Shown here: positions 26,250 through 37,070 of the stretch, one piece after another | Numbering within the stretch: the stretch's first letter is position 1 | How the letters are laid out: each line of letters begins with the position of its first letter | DNA from: an uncultured Prevotella sp. | GTDB lineage: Bacteria > Bacteroidota > Bacteroidia > Bacteroidales > Bacteroidaceae | DNA length: 48,358 nucleotides | NCBI GenBank assembly: GCA_905233165.1 | Contig: CAJODL010000013.1 | Coordinates: forward strand, 1 to 48,358 | Direction of reading: 5' to 3' | Notes under the pieces: generated by a model | Told to the model about the DNA's origin: nothing | Database searches by the model: none | What the model saw: the letters and a program-made list of their open reading frames with translations, nothing else | Position numbers and translations under genes: made by a program

Positions 26250-27128
26250 ATGCAGAAGACAAAAGATACAAAGAGCCTGCGATTCCTTACCAAAGGTACT
26301 ATTTGGGACATGCAGGAGAGTGACATTTTTTTTATGTGGCAGAAACCTGATAAAGAGGATGCTGCCCAAGAACATGCTGAACACTACATGGACATCATCA
26401 AGACCGCCTTTGATGTGGAGGAGATTCCTAATGTAGGTGATGGAAAAGGTAGGTTGGCACGTGAGATAGAGAAGAAATATGAAGCACGTGGTATGCGTGT
26501 TGGTGTTATTCCTATTAGACACAAGGAACAGAAGTGGGCAATAAAGAAAAAGCCTATCAACAGGGTAACAGACTTGACTTATGAGAATATTCGCCATATC
26601 TCAGCTGCCAAGCTTCTTGAAATTATCGATCGCAATTTTGGTGGAGGATGGGATAGCCTTAATCAGGGTGTTAAGGATATCATCCTGTCAGGATTTGATA
26701 TTTCTACCAATGTTGTACCAGCAGAAAGACTCAAGCGTCCAGGTGGATTGTATGAGTTAAAGATGGCTGATGGGTATGAATGCCTCGAAATAGAAAAAGG
26801 AGGCTGGGTAGAAGCTATCTTTGCAAAGGTGAAGCCTATGAGCATCAAGCCACGTCTGCGTTTCAATGATGAAGAAGATCTTGATGATTTGGAAGATGGC
26901 AGAAAGAGACGTAAACGTCGTAATCAAGATGATGATTTAGACGATGACTTGGATAACGATGATGATAGTGATGACGATATGGAGTACAAATACTCTGTTG
27001 CTGATGAGGATGATCTTGATGATATCGATGAAGACGAACTGACAGCAGAGAGCTATCGCACTACGATAGAAGAAGATCCAGATGATTTGTCACTGGATGC
27101 TGCAGACCTGTCAGACGATGACTACTAA
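26250..27128 (+). CDS. Hypothetical protein with acidic C-terminal tail
   Basis: A 292-residue cytoplasmic protein not assigned to a named family. Residues 1-200 look folded (TIWDMQESDIFFMWQKPD, KGRLAREIEKKYEARGM, RPGGLYELKMADGYECLEIE, WVEAIFAKVKPM). Residues 205-292 are almost entirely Asp/Glu, broken by one basic block RKRRKRRNQ. Such tails often mimic nucleic acid or bind basic partners. The start is put at MQKTKDTK because the promoter -7 box ends only 8 nt upstream; an upstream in-frame Met would lie before the predicted start site. A second ATG (MQESDIFF) is possible if leaderless translation does not occur. It is separate from the xylanase gene 44 nt downstream. Confidence 0.75.
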   Translation: MQKTKDTKSLRFLTKGTIWDMQESDIFFMWQKPDKEDAAQEHAEHYMDIIKTAFDVEEIPNVGDGKGRLAREIEKKYEARGMRVGVIPIRHKEQKWAIKKKPINRVTDLTYENIRHISAAKLLEIIDRNFGGGWDSLNQGVKDIILSGFDISTNVVPAERLKRPGGLYELKMADGYECLEIEKGGWVEAIFAKVKPMSIKPRLRFNDEEDLDDLEDGRKRRKRRNQDDDLDDDLDNDDDSDDDMEYKYSVADEDDLDDIDEDELTAESYRTTIEEDPDDLSLDAADLSDDDY

Positions 27129-27172
27129 TATAGGGTGAGGAATTAAACAAAATTGAATACTCTAGTTTAAAA

Positions 27173-29032
27173 ATGAAAAAGTTGGTGTTTTGTATGTTTG
27201 CAGCCAGTCTGTCAATGACGGCTGTGGCACAGCAGGTATATGAGAAGGGTAAGCCGAATGACGATAATTATCGCTATTTGGATAAATATAAAGTTCTCAA
27301 AGAGTATATTGACTACTCAAATTACCCAAACTTCAAACTTGGTGTAGGTACTACTGTCGATAATTATCTGCAGAAAGGTCTGTTTTATAAGTTGGTTAAT
27401 GCCAACTTCACTGAGACTGTTGCTGGCAATGCCATGAAGATGGCCAGTTGTGTTGATGGCAATGGTAACATGAATTTCACAAAAGTGACGAACTATGTGA
27501 ATACAGCAACAAATGCAGGACTTAATGTTTATGGACATACTATTGCATGGCACTCTCAACAATCTAAGGGTTGGCTGTTGAAGTTGATGGCTGATAAGCC
27601 AGATCCAAGTGGTGGGAAAGAATATATGACGGTTGCCAGCAAGGATTTCCGTGTCACAAAGACCTATGGTTGGACAGCGAATCAAACTACGTATGGTTTT
27701 TCCCTTTCATTTGGTACGACAACAGGTCTCAATGTTACGACTACTACGAGCTATCCTTGGCAAGTGCAGTTTGTGCCTATGGATAATATCCAACTTACAT
27801 CTGGACAGACATATAAACTGACAATGACAGTAAAAGGTACAGGCTCTGGTCAACTGGATGGCAGACTTGGAGATTGGGGAGGTGGCGCGAGCTTCAGCAT
27901 ACCTTTCACCACAGACTGGAGTGATGTAGAAGTAAACATCAAGCCTACAATGGGAACTAATTTCATACTTCTCCATATTCCTAATTTTGTTGGTACTGTA
28001 AGTATTAAGACTATTAAGTTTGAGGGCAATGTAGTGAAGACGATTCCACAGACAAAGCAGGAAAAACATGACACCCTTGTCTATGCTATGAATAAGTGGA
28101 TTAAGGGCATGATGTTAGCTTGTGGAGGCAAGGTAAAGGCTTGGGATCTTGTCAATGAGGCTATCTCCGGTGGTGGCAATGATGGTCAAGGTAACTATGC
28201 GTTGCAGCACTCCGAGGGTTACAATAGTGGCACTTGGGATGTCGGAGGTGATGCCTTCTATTGGCAGGACTATATGGGTGACTTGGATTATGTCCGTCAG
28301 GCATGCCGCTTGGCTCGTTTATATGGTCCGGAGGATGTGAAGCTGTTCATCAATGACTACAACCTTGAGGGTACTTGGGATATAGTTACCAAAGATGGTA
28401 TCAGTGCCAGTAAGAAGATTTGGTCTCTTGTTAATTGGATTAAGAAGTGGGAAGCTGATGGAGTTACAAAAATTGATGGCATAGGTACACAGATGCACAT
28501 TTCATTTAATAAGAAAGAAAGTGCTCAAAATAGTTTGAAGAATGCTATTACAGGTATGTTCAAACTCATGGCGAAGTCTGGAAAGATGGTACGTGTGAGC
28601 GAGCTGGACATGGGTTACAATGATATTAATGGTAATAGTGTTCCGACAGGCAGTATGACAGAAGCTCAGCATAAGGAGATGGCAGACTTCTATGAGTGGA
28701 TTATTAAGCAGTTCCTAACTATCGTTCCACCAGAACAGCAGTGGGGTATATGCCAATGGTGTGCTAATGATAATAATTCTCAAGGTGGATGGCGTGCTAA
28801 TACTCCTGTAGGAATATGGGATGTTAACAGCTATCGTAAGCATGTCTATGCAGGCTTCGTACGTGGATTGAATGGTGGTGAACCAACAGAGATAGACAAC
28901 GTAAAGGCTGAAGAGAAGATTGATACTTCAAAAGGCATCTACAACATCAATGGTGTTCGCATGTCTGCAACATCTATTGAGGAACTCCCTGCCGGATTCT
29001 ATATTGTTAATGGCAAGAAGATTTTCAAGTAA
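27173..29032 (+). CDS. GH10 endo-1,4-beta-xylanase with inserted carbohydrate-binding module
   Basis: A 619-residue exported xylanase. Signal peptide MKKLVFCMFAASLSMTAVAQ. The (beta/alpha)8 barrel begins with FKLGVGTTVDNYL and GLNVYGHTIAWHSQ, is interrupted between about residues 150 and 290 by a jelly-roll module (FRVTKTYGWTANQ ... WSDVEVNIKPTMGTNFI), and resumes with acid/base Glu329 (WDLVNEAISG) and nucleophile Glu477 (RVSELDMGYND). This module-in-barrel design is known for Bacteroidota xylan enzymes. The C-terminus (GIYNINGVRMS ... LPAGFYIVNGKKIFK) is the short sorting-like end seen on secreted Prevotella proteins. No SusCD pair or other xylan genes are next to it. Confidence 0.93.
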   Translation: MKKLVFCMFAASLSMTAVAQQVYEKGKPNDDNYRYLDKYKVLKEYIDYSNYPNFKLGVGTTVDNYLQKGLFYKLVNANFTETVAGNAMKMASCVDGNGNMNFTKVTNYVNTATNAGLNVYGHTIAWHSQQSKGWLLKLMADKPDPSGGKEYMTVASKDFRVTKTYGWTANQTTYGFSLSFGTTTGLNVTTTTSYPWQVQFVPMDNIQLTSGQTYKLTMTVKGTGSGQLDGRLGDWGGGASFSIPFTTDWSDVEVNIKPTMGTNFILLHIPNFVGTVSIKTIKFEGNVVKTIPQTKQEKHDTLVYAMNKWIKGMMLACGGKVKAWDLVNEAISGGGNDGQGNYALQHSEGYNSGTWDVGGDAFYWQDYMGDLDYVRQACRLARLYGPEDVKLFINDYNLEGTWDIVTKDGISASKKIWSLVNWIKKWEADGVTKIDGIGTQMHISFNKKESAQNSLKNAITGMFKLMAKSGKMVRVSELDMGYNDINGNSVPTGSMTEAQHKEMADFYEWIIKQFLTIVPPEQQWGICQWCANDNNSQGGWRANTPVGIWDVNSYRKHVYAGFVRGLNGGEPTEIDNVKAEEKIDTSKGIYNINGVRMSATSIEELPAGFYIVNGKKIFK

Positions 29033-29063
29033 TCGGGCTGTCAATCAAAAGAATTTATCGATT

Positions 29064-29513
29064 TCAGAGTTCATCAAGAATCTCAGATATCTGGTCATAA
29101 GTAAAGCCACGCTGCATAGCAAAGCGTATGAGTTTACCTCTCAGTTCATAATCGCTTGAGGCTTTTATAGAACGTTTTTTATTCTGCAATAATGATTTCA
29201 AAATATCATGATAATCATTATTGCAGATTTCTTTTAGTATTGGGTCATAAATGTCTCTTGAGATTCTCTTTGCAAAAAGGGCATTCTCAATCTTTTTTAC
29301 TCCCCAGTGATTATATTCTTTCTTTGCTCGGATAAATGCTCGGGCAAAACGTGTTTCATCGATATATCCTTCACTCACAAGATACTCTAAGACCTTTTTC
29401 TGAAGGCCCTCTGCCACCTCCCAGCGGGTCATCTTCCTGACCATGTCATACTTGCAGTATTCTGCCTTGGAGCAAATACTGGTCAGCTTTGAGAGTATCT
29501 GTTGTTCTGTCAT
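29064..29513 (-). CDS. recX: Regulatory protein RecX
   Basis: A 149-residue helical protein of the RecX family, which binds and modulates RecA filaments. Motifs seen: EYCKYDMVRKMTRW, VLEYLVSEGYIDETRFARAF, and HWGVKKIENALFAKRIS; these are the three-helix repeats. The ATG at 29513 is chosen over a TTG three codons upstream because it forms an ATGA overlap with the prmC stop. It converges on the xylanase gene with about 30 nt between. Confidence 0.92.
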   Translation of the reverse strand: MTEQQILSKLTSICSKAEYCKYDMVRKMTRWEVAEGLQKKVLEYLVSEGYIDETRFARAFIRAKKEYNHWGVKKIENALFAKRISRDIYDPILKEICNNDYHDILKSLLQNKKRSIKASSDYELRGKLIRFAMQRGFTYDQISEILDEL

Positions 29514-30292
29514 CTGTAGCAAAGAATAAAACGTTGTTTTCCAAAGGAATCATTCACAATGGAGATATCACGAAAACCTTGATGGGAAAGAGAATCATAT
29601 AGCTGATTGGCATAAAGCGGATTTATCTCAAATGCCAACAAACCATTCTGTTTCAAACCCTGTTGTGCATATTTCCCTATTGCCTCATAGAAGAGCAAAG
29701 GTTCTTCATCAGGCACAAAAAGAGCCTCATGTGGTTCATGGTCTAACACATTAGACTCCATAAGAGCAGCCTCTTTCTTACAGATATAAGGAGGGTTGCT
29801 GATAATGATATCCCAAGAGGGTTCTTGAGGATATGATACTTTAAGAATATCCCGACACTCAAAGAAAACTGTGGCCTTCAGCATTTCAGCATTCTTACCA
29901 GCTATTGCAAGGGCTTTCTCACTGATATCCCATGCTGTGACGTTGGTGTCTTTCTGTAATGCCAGCGAAATGGCGATGCAACCACTTCCTGTTCCGATAT
30001 CAAGAATGTTTAGTGGGCGGGAGCCTACTGACATAACTGAAATCACTATATCGACAAGTTCCTCTGTCTCAGGGCGTGGTATCAGCACACCAGGCTCTAC
30101 ATGAAAGAAACGACCACAGAAAGGAACTTTGCCTGTAATATATTGTACAGGTTCCCCTTTCTGAAGTCGTGCTTTGAGAGTTGCTAACTTCTGTTTGTTG
30201 TAGGGCGACATTTTTTCTAATGCGCCTCCACAAACATCAGTTAATGTCAGTCCGAAGACATCTTCAAGCAATATCCGTTCCTGCGCTTCCAC
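29510..30292 (-). CDS. prmC: Release factor glutamine methyltransferase
   Basis: A 260-residue SAM-dependent enzyme that methylates the GGQ glutamine of peptide-chain release factors. Motifs: GVLIPRPETEELV, ILDIGTGSGCIAISLAL (SAM loop) and IISNPPYICKKEAA (NPPY catalytic). The start is GTG at 30292: the next codons upstream are closed by an in-frame TAA, so no longer form exists. This makes the N-terminal helical domain about 20 residues shorter than in E. coli. It overlaps the end of the SulP gene by 29 nt. Confidence 0.94.
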   Translation of the reverse strand: MEAQERILLEDVFGLTLTDVCGGALEKMSPYNKQKLATLKARLQKGEPVQYITGKVPFCGRFFHVEPGVLIPRPETEELVDIVISVMSVGSRPLNILDIGTGSGCIAISLALQKDTNVTAWDISEKALAIAGKNAEMLKATVFFECRDILKVSYPQEPSWDIIISNPPYICKKEAALMESNVLDHEPHEALFVPDEEPLLFYEAIGKYAQQGLKQNGLLAFEINPLYANQLYDSLSHQGFRDISIVNDSFGKQRFILCYR

Positions 30293-31979
30293 GTTCCTTT
30301 ATATATAGAATACACTCATGGAATGTCTTGAAGGTGTGTTTTCTTGGGACAAGGGTAGGTATGATATGTGTCTTGTGCATAATGGCATCTGGCTGTGGCT
30401 GTATGATAGTCATAAAGACCTCTATGCCCTTTGCCTGCATATCCTTGATAGCTGTTTCCATTGCGTATGCACCTGACTGGTCCATAAATGTAACACGTTT
30501 CATTCGGATGATTACTATTTTGGCATCCTCCGGAATATCATGCATCACTTGGTTGAAACCTGTTATGGAACCAAAGAATACAGGTCCATTGAGACGCTGA
30601 ATGTAAACTTGCTTTATTACATCTTCAGGAAGATCTTTCTCGTCTTCCCAAGGTTCATTTTTGTCAAATTCGTCTGCCAGTGTTCTGCCACCATATTGGT
30701 TTTCTATAATTTCTCCAGCACGCATCATGAAGAGGAAACATGCTATCACCATACCAATGCCTACAGCAGTGAGCAAGTCCACAAATACTGTCATGAGGAA
30801 AACCACTACAAGTACGAAAGAGTCTGCCTTAGGAACGTGTGTGAGGTCTTTGAAGCCTCGGAAGTCGATAATGCCCCATCCGACAGTAATCAGAATACCA
30901 GCCAAAACAGACAATGGTACATATTTTACCAGAGAGCCCAATCCCAAGAGGATAGCCAACAGGAACAGAGCATGTATCATACCGCTTATCTGGGTTCTGC
31001 CACCACTCTTTACATTCACAACAGTACGCATGGTAGCACCAGCACCTGCTATACCACAGAAAGCACCTGCCAGAGAGTTGCCAATACCCTGACCTATGAG
31101 TTCCTGGTTAGGGTCGTGCTTTGTCTTTGTTATATTGTCTGCTACTACTGAGGTGAGCAGAGTGTCTATAGAACCAAGGCCGGCAAGAGTGAGACCTGGT
31201 ACTATGGCTGCTTCTATGGCAGTAAACCAATTGATGCCGCTAAGGTCAATACCTTCTTTGGCAAAGAATGGCATAGGAAGTCCTGATGGTATGTTACCAA
31301 TTGTCAAAGCAGCATCGAAAGAACACAAAATACTTATAATTGTCATCACAATAAGTGCTATGAGTGTAGCAGGCACTTTTTTTGTGATGTGTGGTAGGCT
31401 GATTATGATAGCGATTGTTCCGAATCCCATGATGAGAGCCATCAGACTCACTCCGTCAGCGCAAGCGCTTGGGAAGTTCATTATCATGTCAATGGTGGCA
31501 ACAGGAGATTTCTTACCAATCATCGGATAAATCTGCTGAAGAATGATAATGACACCAATACCGCTCATGAATCCTGACAACACAGGATAGGGGATATACC
31601 TTACATATTTTCCTATGCGTATCAGTCCGAAAAGAATCTGGAACAATCCACAGAATATTCCTGCCATCGCCATTGAGATGAGCACTGTAGAGAAACTGCC
31701 ACTGCTGGCTGTCCATGCTGCACTAATGAGCGATGCGGTGATGACTGTCATTGGTCCTGTAGGACCGGAAATCTGTGAGTGTGTGCCGCCAAAAAGGGCA
31801 GCAAAGAAACCTAAAAATGTGGCTCCTACCAAACCTGCCAAAGCTCCTAAGGAAGGTGCAGCAGGGTCATTGATGCCACCGAAAGCCTGAATACCAAAAG
31901 CAAGGGCGAGAGGCAGAGCTACTATTCCAGCTGTTACACCTCCAAAGATGTCACCCTTAATGTTGTTTGTTTTAATCAT
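30264..31979 (-). CDS. SulP-family anion transporter
   Basis: A 571-residue inner-membrane protein with the SLC26/SulP architecture: about 12-14 membrane segments (AGIVALPLALAFGIQ at the start, TGPMTVITASLI, GIAGAGATMRTVVN) and a cytoplasmic STAS domain from about residue 450 (VKIVIIRMKRVTFMDQSGAYAME type strand-helix). Members carry sulfate, bicarbonate or dicarboxylates; the substrate cannot be told here. The leader contains a CATCGCCT/AGGCGATG hairpin at 31994-32036. It follows the rubrerythrin gene by about 100 nt. Confidence 0.93.
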   Translation of the reverse strand: MIKTNNIKGDIFGGVTAGIVALPLALAFGIQAFGGINDPAAPSLGALAGLVGATFLGFFAALFGGTHSQISGPTGPMTVITASLISAAWTASSGSFSTVLISMAMAGIFCGLFQILFGLIRIGKYVRYIPYPVLSGFMSGIGVIIILQQIYPMIGKKSPVATIDMIMNFPSACADGVSLMALIMGFGTIAIIISLPHITKKVPATLIALIVMTIISILCSFDAALTIGNIPSGLPMPFFAKEGIDLSGINWFTAIEAAIVPGLTLAGLGSIDTLLTSVVADNITKTKHDPNQELIGQGIGNSLAGAFCGIAGAGATMRTVVNVKSGGRTQISGMIHALFLLAILLGLGSLVKYVPLSVLAGILITVGWGIIDFRGFKDLTHVPKADSFVLVVVFLMTVFVDLLTAVGIGMVIACFLFMMRAGEIIENQYGGRTLADEFDKNEPWEDEKDLPEDVIKQVYIQRLNGPVFFGSITGFNQVMHDIPEDAKIVIIRMKRVTFMDQSGAYAMETAIKDMQAKGIEVFMTIIQPQPDAIMHKTHIIPTLVPRKHTFKTFHECILYIKERGSAGTDIA

Positions 31980-31993
31980 TTTTTTTAAAGATT

Positions 31994-32036
31994 CATCGCC
32001 TCCGCAGGAACCCTGAGAAGGCGATGGTTAGTTATC
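31994..32036 (-). other. Hairpin in the rubrerythrin-SulP gap
   Basis: CATCGCCT (31994-32001) pairs with AGGCGATG (32029-32036), 8 bp, followed on the minus strand by AATCTTTAAAAAAA and the SulP ATG. It could be a 5' leader hairpin or part of a tandem terminator behind rubrerythrin. Confidence 0.6.
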
Positions 32037-32053
32037 GTTAACGTTTTCGTTCC

Positions 32054-32071
32054 CTCCCCCAACTGGGGGAG
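32054..32071 (-). terminator. Hairpin after rubrerythrin
   Basis: CTCCCCC (32054-32060), loop AACT, GGGGGAG (32065-32071). It lies 12 nt beyond the rubrerythrin stop; no strong U-run follows, instead a CGTT-type repeat (32033-32052). Confidence 0.65.
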
Positions 32072-32082
32072 TCGGAGGGGCC

Positions 32083-32643
32083 TTACTTCTTGAAGTATCT
32101 GTTATACAATCCCTCGAAGCCTTTGCCGTGACGAGCCTCGTCCTTAGCCATCTCATGTACAGTGTCATGGATAGCATCCCAGTTCTTAGCCTTAGCATTC
32201 TTAGCAATGCGGAACTTGTCCTCACAAGCACCAGCCTCTGCATTCATGCGCTTCTCAAGGTTTGTCTTGGTATCCCATACAACGTCACCCAGCAACTCAG
32301 CAAACTTTGCAGCATGCTCAGCCTCTTCCCAAGCATAACGCTTGAAAGCCTCTGCTATCTCTGGATAACCCTCACGATCAGCCTGACGGCTCATAGCGAG
32401 ATACTGACCAACCTCTGAACATTCACCCATCCAGTGATTGTTGAGGTCTTTTATCATCTCTTCGTCAACGCCATATTCCTTGGCGATGCCGATAACGTGC
32501 TCTTGAACGAACTGAATGCCACCAGCATTCTCTTCAAGCTCCTTAAATTTTGAGCCAGGAACTTTACACTGTGGGCACTGCTCTGGAGGGGTAGGACCTT
32601 CGTGGATATATCCACATACGGTACAAATGAATTTCTTGTTCAT
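32083..32643 (-). CDS. rbr: Rubrerythrin with N-terminal rubredoxin domain
   Basis: A 186-residue peroxide-detoxifying non-haem iron protein of 'reverse' order. The N-terminal rubredoxin uses Cys7-Cys10 (CTVC) and Cys23-Cys26 (CPQC). The four-helix ferritin-like domain carries the di-iron ligands in [37 protein letters not shown] and [11 protein letters not shown]. It reduces hydrogen peroxide with electrons from NADH-dependent donors and fits an anaerobe. A good promoter sits about 55 nt upstream. Confidence 0.94.
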   Translation of the reverse strand: MNKKFICTVCGYIHEGPTPPEQCPQCKVPGSKFKELEENAGGIQFVQEHVIGIAKEYGVDEEMIKDLNNHWMGECSEVGQYLAMSRQADREGYPEIAEAFKRYAWEEAEHAAKFAELLGDVVWDTKTNLEKRMNAEAGACEDKFRIAKNAKAKNWDAIHDTVHEMAKDEARHGKGFEGLYNRYFKK

Positions 32644-32695
32644 AATTTGGGTTTGTTTTTGTTAATAATTTAAAGATAACTGTACGTTTCTGTGG

Positions 32696-32726
32696 CAAAG
32701 ATAAGAAAATCTTTTCAAACTACCAA
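32696..32726 (-). promoter_or_regulatory. Promoter of rubrerythrin
   Basis: Minus strand TTG at 32726-32724, 20 nt, TATCTTTG at 32703-32696. Confidence 0.8.
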
Positions 32727-32810
32727 ATAAATACGCAAAAAAACTTTTCAAAACCATCCTTTATTGCTATTATTTTTACACTTTTGTTGCAAAATACTTA
32801 TTTTTAAGTA

Positions 32811-32841
32811 TTGTCAGTGATGTGAAATAGCCGTACCTTTG
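32811..32841 (+). promoter_or_regulatory. Promoter of the DUF2023 gene
   Basis: TTG at 32811-32813, 20 nt, TACCTTTG at 32834-32841. It gives a leader of about 36 nt to the ATG at 32884 and rules out the Met at 32839 as start. Confidence 0.85.
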
Positions 32842-32883
32842 CATCGGAATTTTTTTACAAAGAATATACAAGACAAAAACACT

Positions 32884-33273
32884 ATGCAGCAGATGGCAGA
32901 AATGATGATAGGACAGGTGTTGCCTCCTGAGGCGAAGGTTCTTATGAACCATATCTATGAATATAAAAAAGGAGTACGAAGCATGATTCTCTTTACATGT
33001 AATCGCAGGCTTGAGGCCTTTGCTACCCAGCGTTTATGCCGTCAGTCCATCGATTATGTTGTGCAGCCTGCTGGCAAGGATAGCATCAATGTTTACTTTG
33101 GTCGTAAAGAGTGTCTCGATGCTATCCGACTGTTTGTTACCCGCCCTCTTAATGAACTTACACCAGAGGAGGATTTTATCCTTGGTGCGCTGCTTGGATA
33201 TGACATCTGTGCCCAGTGCGAACGTTATTGTGAGAGGAAAACCGCTGCAAGTATCTCGCAACTAGCGGGATAA
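32884..33273 (+). CDS. DUF2023 family protein
   Basis: A 129-residue protein of the DUF2023 family: VLMNHIYEYKKGVRSMILFTC, NVYFGRKECLDAIR and a C-terminal half ending DICAQCERYCERK with a Cys cluster (CAQCERYC) that suggests metal or redox chemistry. DUF2023 genes are often near flavodoxin genes in other anaerobes; none is adjacent here, but rubrerythrin is divergently placed, which agrees with an oxidative or metal theme. The start was chosen downstream of the promoter. Confidence 0.82.
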   Translation: MQQMAEMMIGQVLPPEAKVLMNHIYEYKKGVRSMILFTCNRRLEAFATQRLCRQSIDYVVQPAGKDSINVYFGRKECLDAIRLFVTRPLNELTPEEDFILGALLGYDICAQCERYCERKTAASISQLAG

Positions 33274-33332
33274 CCTTTTTCTTGGCTTGTGTCAATAAAT
33301 AGCGAGTGTGCTCAAAAAATATTTCCTTTTTT

Positions 33333-33363
33333 TTGTTAAATTAAGGAAATTTGTGTAAATTTG
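33333..33363 (+). promoter_or_regulatory. Promoter of the DUF4348 lipoprotein
   Basis: TTG at 33333-33335, 20 nt, TAAATTTG at 33356-33363; ATG at 33393 follows 30 nt on. Confidence 0.75.
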
Positions 33364-33392
33364 CACCCGATTTAATAAAATGTTACGTGCGC

Positions 33393-34268
33393 ATGCGCTA
33401 TTTAGCTCCTATTTTTTTTCCTGTAAGCTGTCTTCTGTCCATTATTTGTTGTCTTTTTGTGACGACAGGATGTATGGAACGTACCTCTGGTGCTGCAGAT
33501 TCTCTTGATGCAGACACTGTAGATGTTGTAAAGGAAGAGTCAGCCCCCCTTGATTCTTTGTCGAAGATGATATCTCAGGCTCCTATGCCAAAGGCGGCAG
33601 ACGAGTTGTTTGAGGATTTCTTCTTTAACTATGCTGCAAATGTAGATGTGCAGCGGGCACGCACCATTTTCCCGATGGTGTATGAGGATAATGGTCTCGA
33701 AGTGCTTATTGAAAGCAAGAAAGAATGGAAGAGGGAAAGTTTCTTTATGGCTGATGGATATTACACCATCTTGTGTCAAGACCAGAAGCAGCTGAAGATG
33801 ATTGGCGATACAACAACCAATGAAGTGCGAGTACAGAAACTCTCATTCCCAGATAATGAGGTGAAGGAATGGCTCTTCTCTCGCATTAGGGGAAAGTGGT
33901 GCCTGCGTTCTATTACTATGAAGGATTTGGCAGAGGCGCCAGATCATGAATTTCTGAAATTCTATAATACATTTGCTACAGACACCCTGCATCAGGAGAG
34001 CTACCTGGCACCATACGTCACATTCAAGGGTCCTGATCCTGATGAAGACTTCTCAACAATGGAGGGTGATATCATGAGAGAGCAGTGGCCAATGTTCAAG
34101 CCTTGGTTGCCAGAAAATGAGTTCTACTGTATCAGATATGGTAAGCAAAATAATGTAGCATCAGATAAGAGATATTTCTTCATCAGGGGTATCTCTAATG
34201 GAATACAGACAGACCTCGTCTTTATCAGAAAAGGAAAGACATGGGAACTGGTAAAGGTAGAGTCGTGA
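33393..34268 (+). CDS. DUF4348 family lipoprotein
   Basis: A 291-residue lipoprotein: hydrophobic signal with LFVTTGC, Cys27 as lipidation site. The mature part has an acidic linker (SLDADTVDVVKEES) and then a fold with ELFEDFFFNYAANVDVQ, GDTTTNEVRVQKL, WCLRSITMKDL and MFKPWLPENEFYCIRYG, matching DUF4348, a Bacteroidales family of unknown role with similarity to stress-response lipoproteins. The start is placed after the promoter; an earlier in-frame Met would precede transcription start. Confidence 0.82.
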   Translation: MRYLAPIFFPVSCLLSIICCLFVTTGCMERTSGAADSLDADTVDVVKEESAPLDSLSKMISQAPMPKAADELFEDFFFNYAANVDVQRARTIFPMVYEDNGLEVLIESKKEWKRESFFMADGYYTILCQDQKQLKMIGDTTTNEVRVQKLSFPDNEVKEWLFSRIRGKWCLRSITMKDLAEAPDHEFLKFYNTFATDTLHQESYLAPYVTFKGPDPDEDFSTMEGDIMREQWPMFKPWLPENEFYCIRYGKQNNVASDKRYFFIRGISNGIQTDLVFIRKGKTWELVKVES

Positions 34269-34388
34269 GAGATTAAAGATTAAACATTAAAGATTAAATT
34301 GCGGGCTTTCAGCCCTCAGGTCTTTCAACTCTCAATTTTCAACTTTCCACTGACTATCAACTTTAAACTATAAACTATAAACTTTACA
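34269..34388 (+). repeat. Compound short tandem repeat array upstream of murB
   Basis: Successive units: GATTAAA (x4, 34269-34299), CAGCCCTCAG (34310-34319), CAACTCTCAATTTTCAAC (34327-34344), then AAACTATAAACTATAAACTTT running to base 34385. The last unit ends three bases before the murB TTG start. Confidence 0.9.
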
Positions 34389-35360
34389 TTGTACAGTTTA
34401 CTGCACTATAATACATTTGGCATAGATCAAGCCTGTGAGGCGTTCTATGAGCCTGCTACAGAAGAGGAACTGATAGCCCTTCTGCCAGAACTGCGTGAAA
34501 AGCCTCTTCTTGTCATTGGTGGAGGAAGTAATCTTCTTCTTACACAAGATTTCAAAGGCAATGTGCTCCATCCTGCCATTCTTGGCATAAGTGCTTTTGA
34601 GGAAGACTCAGAAGTGCTGCTGCGATGTGGAGCAGGAGAGAATTGGGACGATGTCGTTGCCTATGCAGTCAATCATGGCTATTATGGCATGGAGAACCTG
34701 TCACTCATTCCAGGAGAGGTGGGTGCTTCGGCTGTTCAGAACATTGGTGCGTATGGTGCAGAAGCAAAAGATATCATATATGCTGTTGAGGCTATCGAGA
34801 TAGCCACAGGCGAGAAAATCATCATACCAGCAGAGGAATGCCATTACGGCTATCGTCAGAGCCGATTCAAGAATGAATGGAAAGGTCTGTTCGTCATAAC
34901 AGCTGTTACTTATGCCTTATCAAAGACTTTCACTCCAAAGTTAGATTATGGAGGTCTGAAGGGACAGTTTAAGAATCCTGAAAAGGTTACTGCTGCTGAT
35001 GTGCGTAATGCTGTTATCAGTATTCGTGAATCAAAACTTCCTGATTGGCATGTAGAGGGTAATGGAGGTTCTTTCTTTATGAATCCAGTGGTTAGCAAGG
35101 AGAAATTAGAAGAGCTGCTCAGCAAATATCCTGATATGCCACACTATGACACCAAGATTCCTGCCGGCTGGATGATAGAACAATGTGGTTGGAAAGGCAA
35201 GACCCTTGGCAAAGCAGGAGTTCATGACAAGCAGGCTCTCGTACTTGTTAACAAGGGTGGAGCAACAGGACAGGAGATACTGACCCTTTGCAATACCATC
35301 ATCCATGATGTCAATGAGAAATTTGGAATCACCCTGCACCCTGAAGTGAATATAGTTTAG
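34389..35360 (+). CDS. murB: UDP-N-acetylenolpyruvoylglucosamine reductase
   Basis: A 323-residue FAD enzyme of peptidoglycan synthesis that reduces the enolpyruvyl group to lactyl with NADPH. Motifs: LVIGGGSNLLLT (FAD phosphate), PGEVGASAVQNIGAYGAE, GYRQSRFKNEWKG (type I MurB, with Tyr loop) and VEGNGGSFFMNP carrying the catalytic Ser. The start is TTG (34389-34391), 15 nt after an in-frame TAA at 34371, and no ATG is available; a repeat array fills the region upstream. Length is normal. Confidence 0.94.
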   Translation: MYSLLHYNTFGIDQACEAFYEPATEEELIALLPELREKPLLVIGGGSNLLLTQDFKGNVLHPAILGISAFEEDSEVLLRCGAGENWDDVVAYAVNHGYYGMENLSLIPGEVGASAVQNIGAYGAEAKDIIYAVEAIEIATGEKIIIPAEECHYGYRQSRFKNEWKGLFVITAVTYALSKTFTPKLDYGGLKGQFKNPEKVTAADVRNAVISIRESKLPDWHVEGNGGSFFMNPVVSKEKLEELLSKYPDMPHYDTKIPAGWMIEQCGWKGKTLGKAGVHDKQALVLVNKGGATGQEILTLCNTIIHDVNEKFGITLHPEVNIV

Positions 35361-35449
35361 GATGATGGTTTATGGATGAAAGGTGAAGGTCTATTTCTTC
35401 CTTCTCCCATTCACCCTTCTTCAAATGATTAATTATCAATTTTCAATAA

Positions 35450-37066
<1,617 letters not shown>

Positions 37067-37070
37067 TAGG

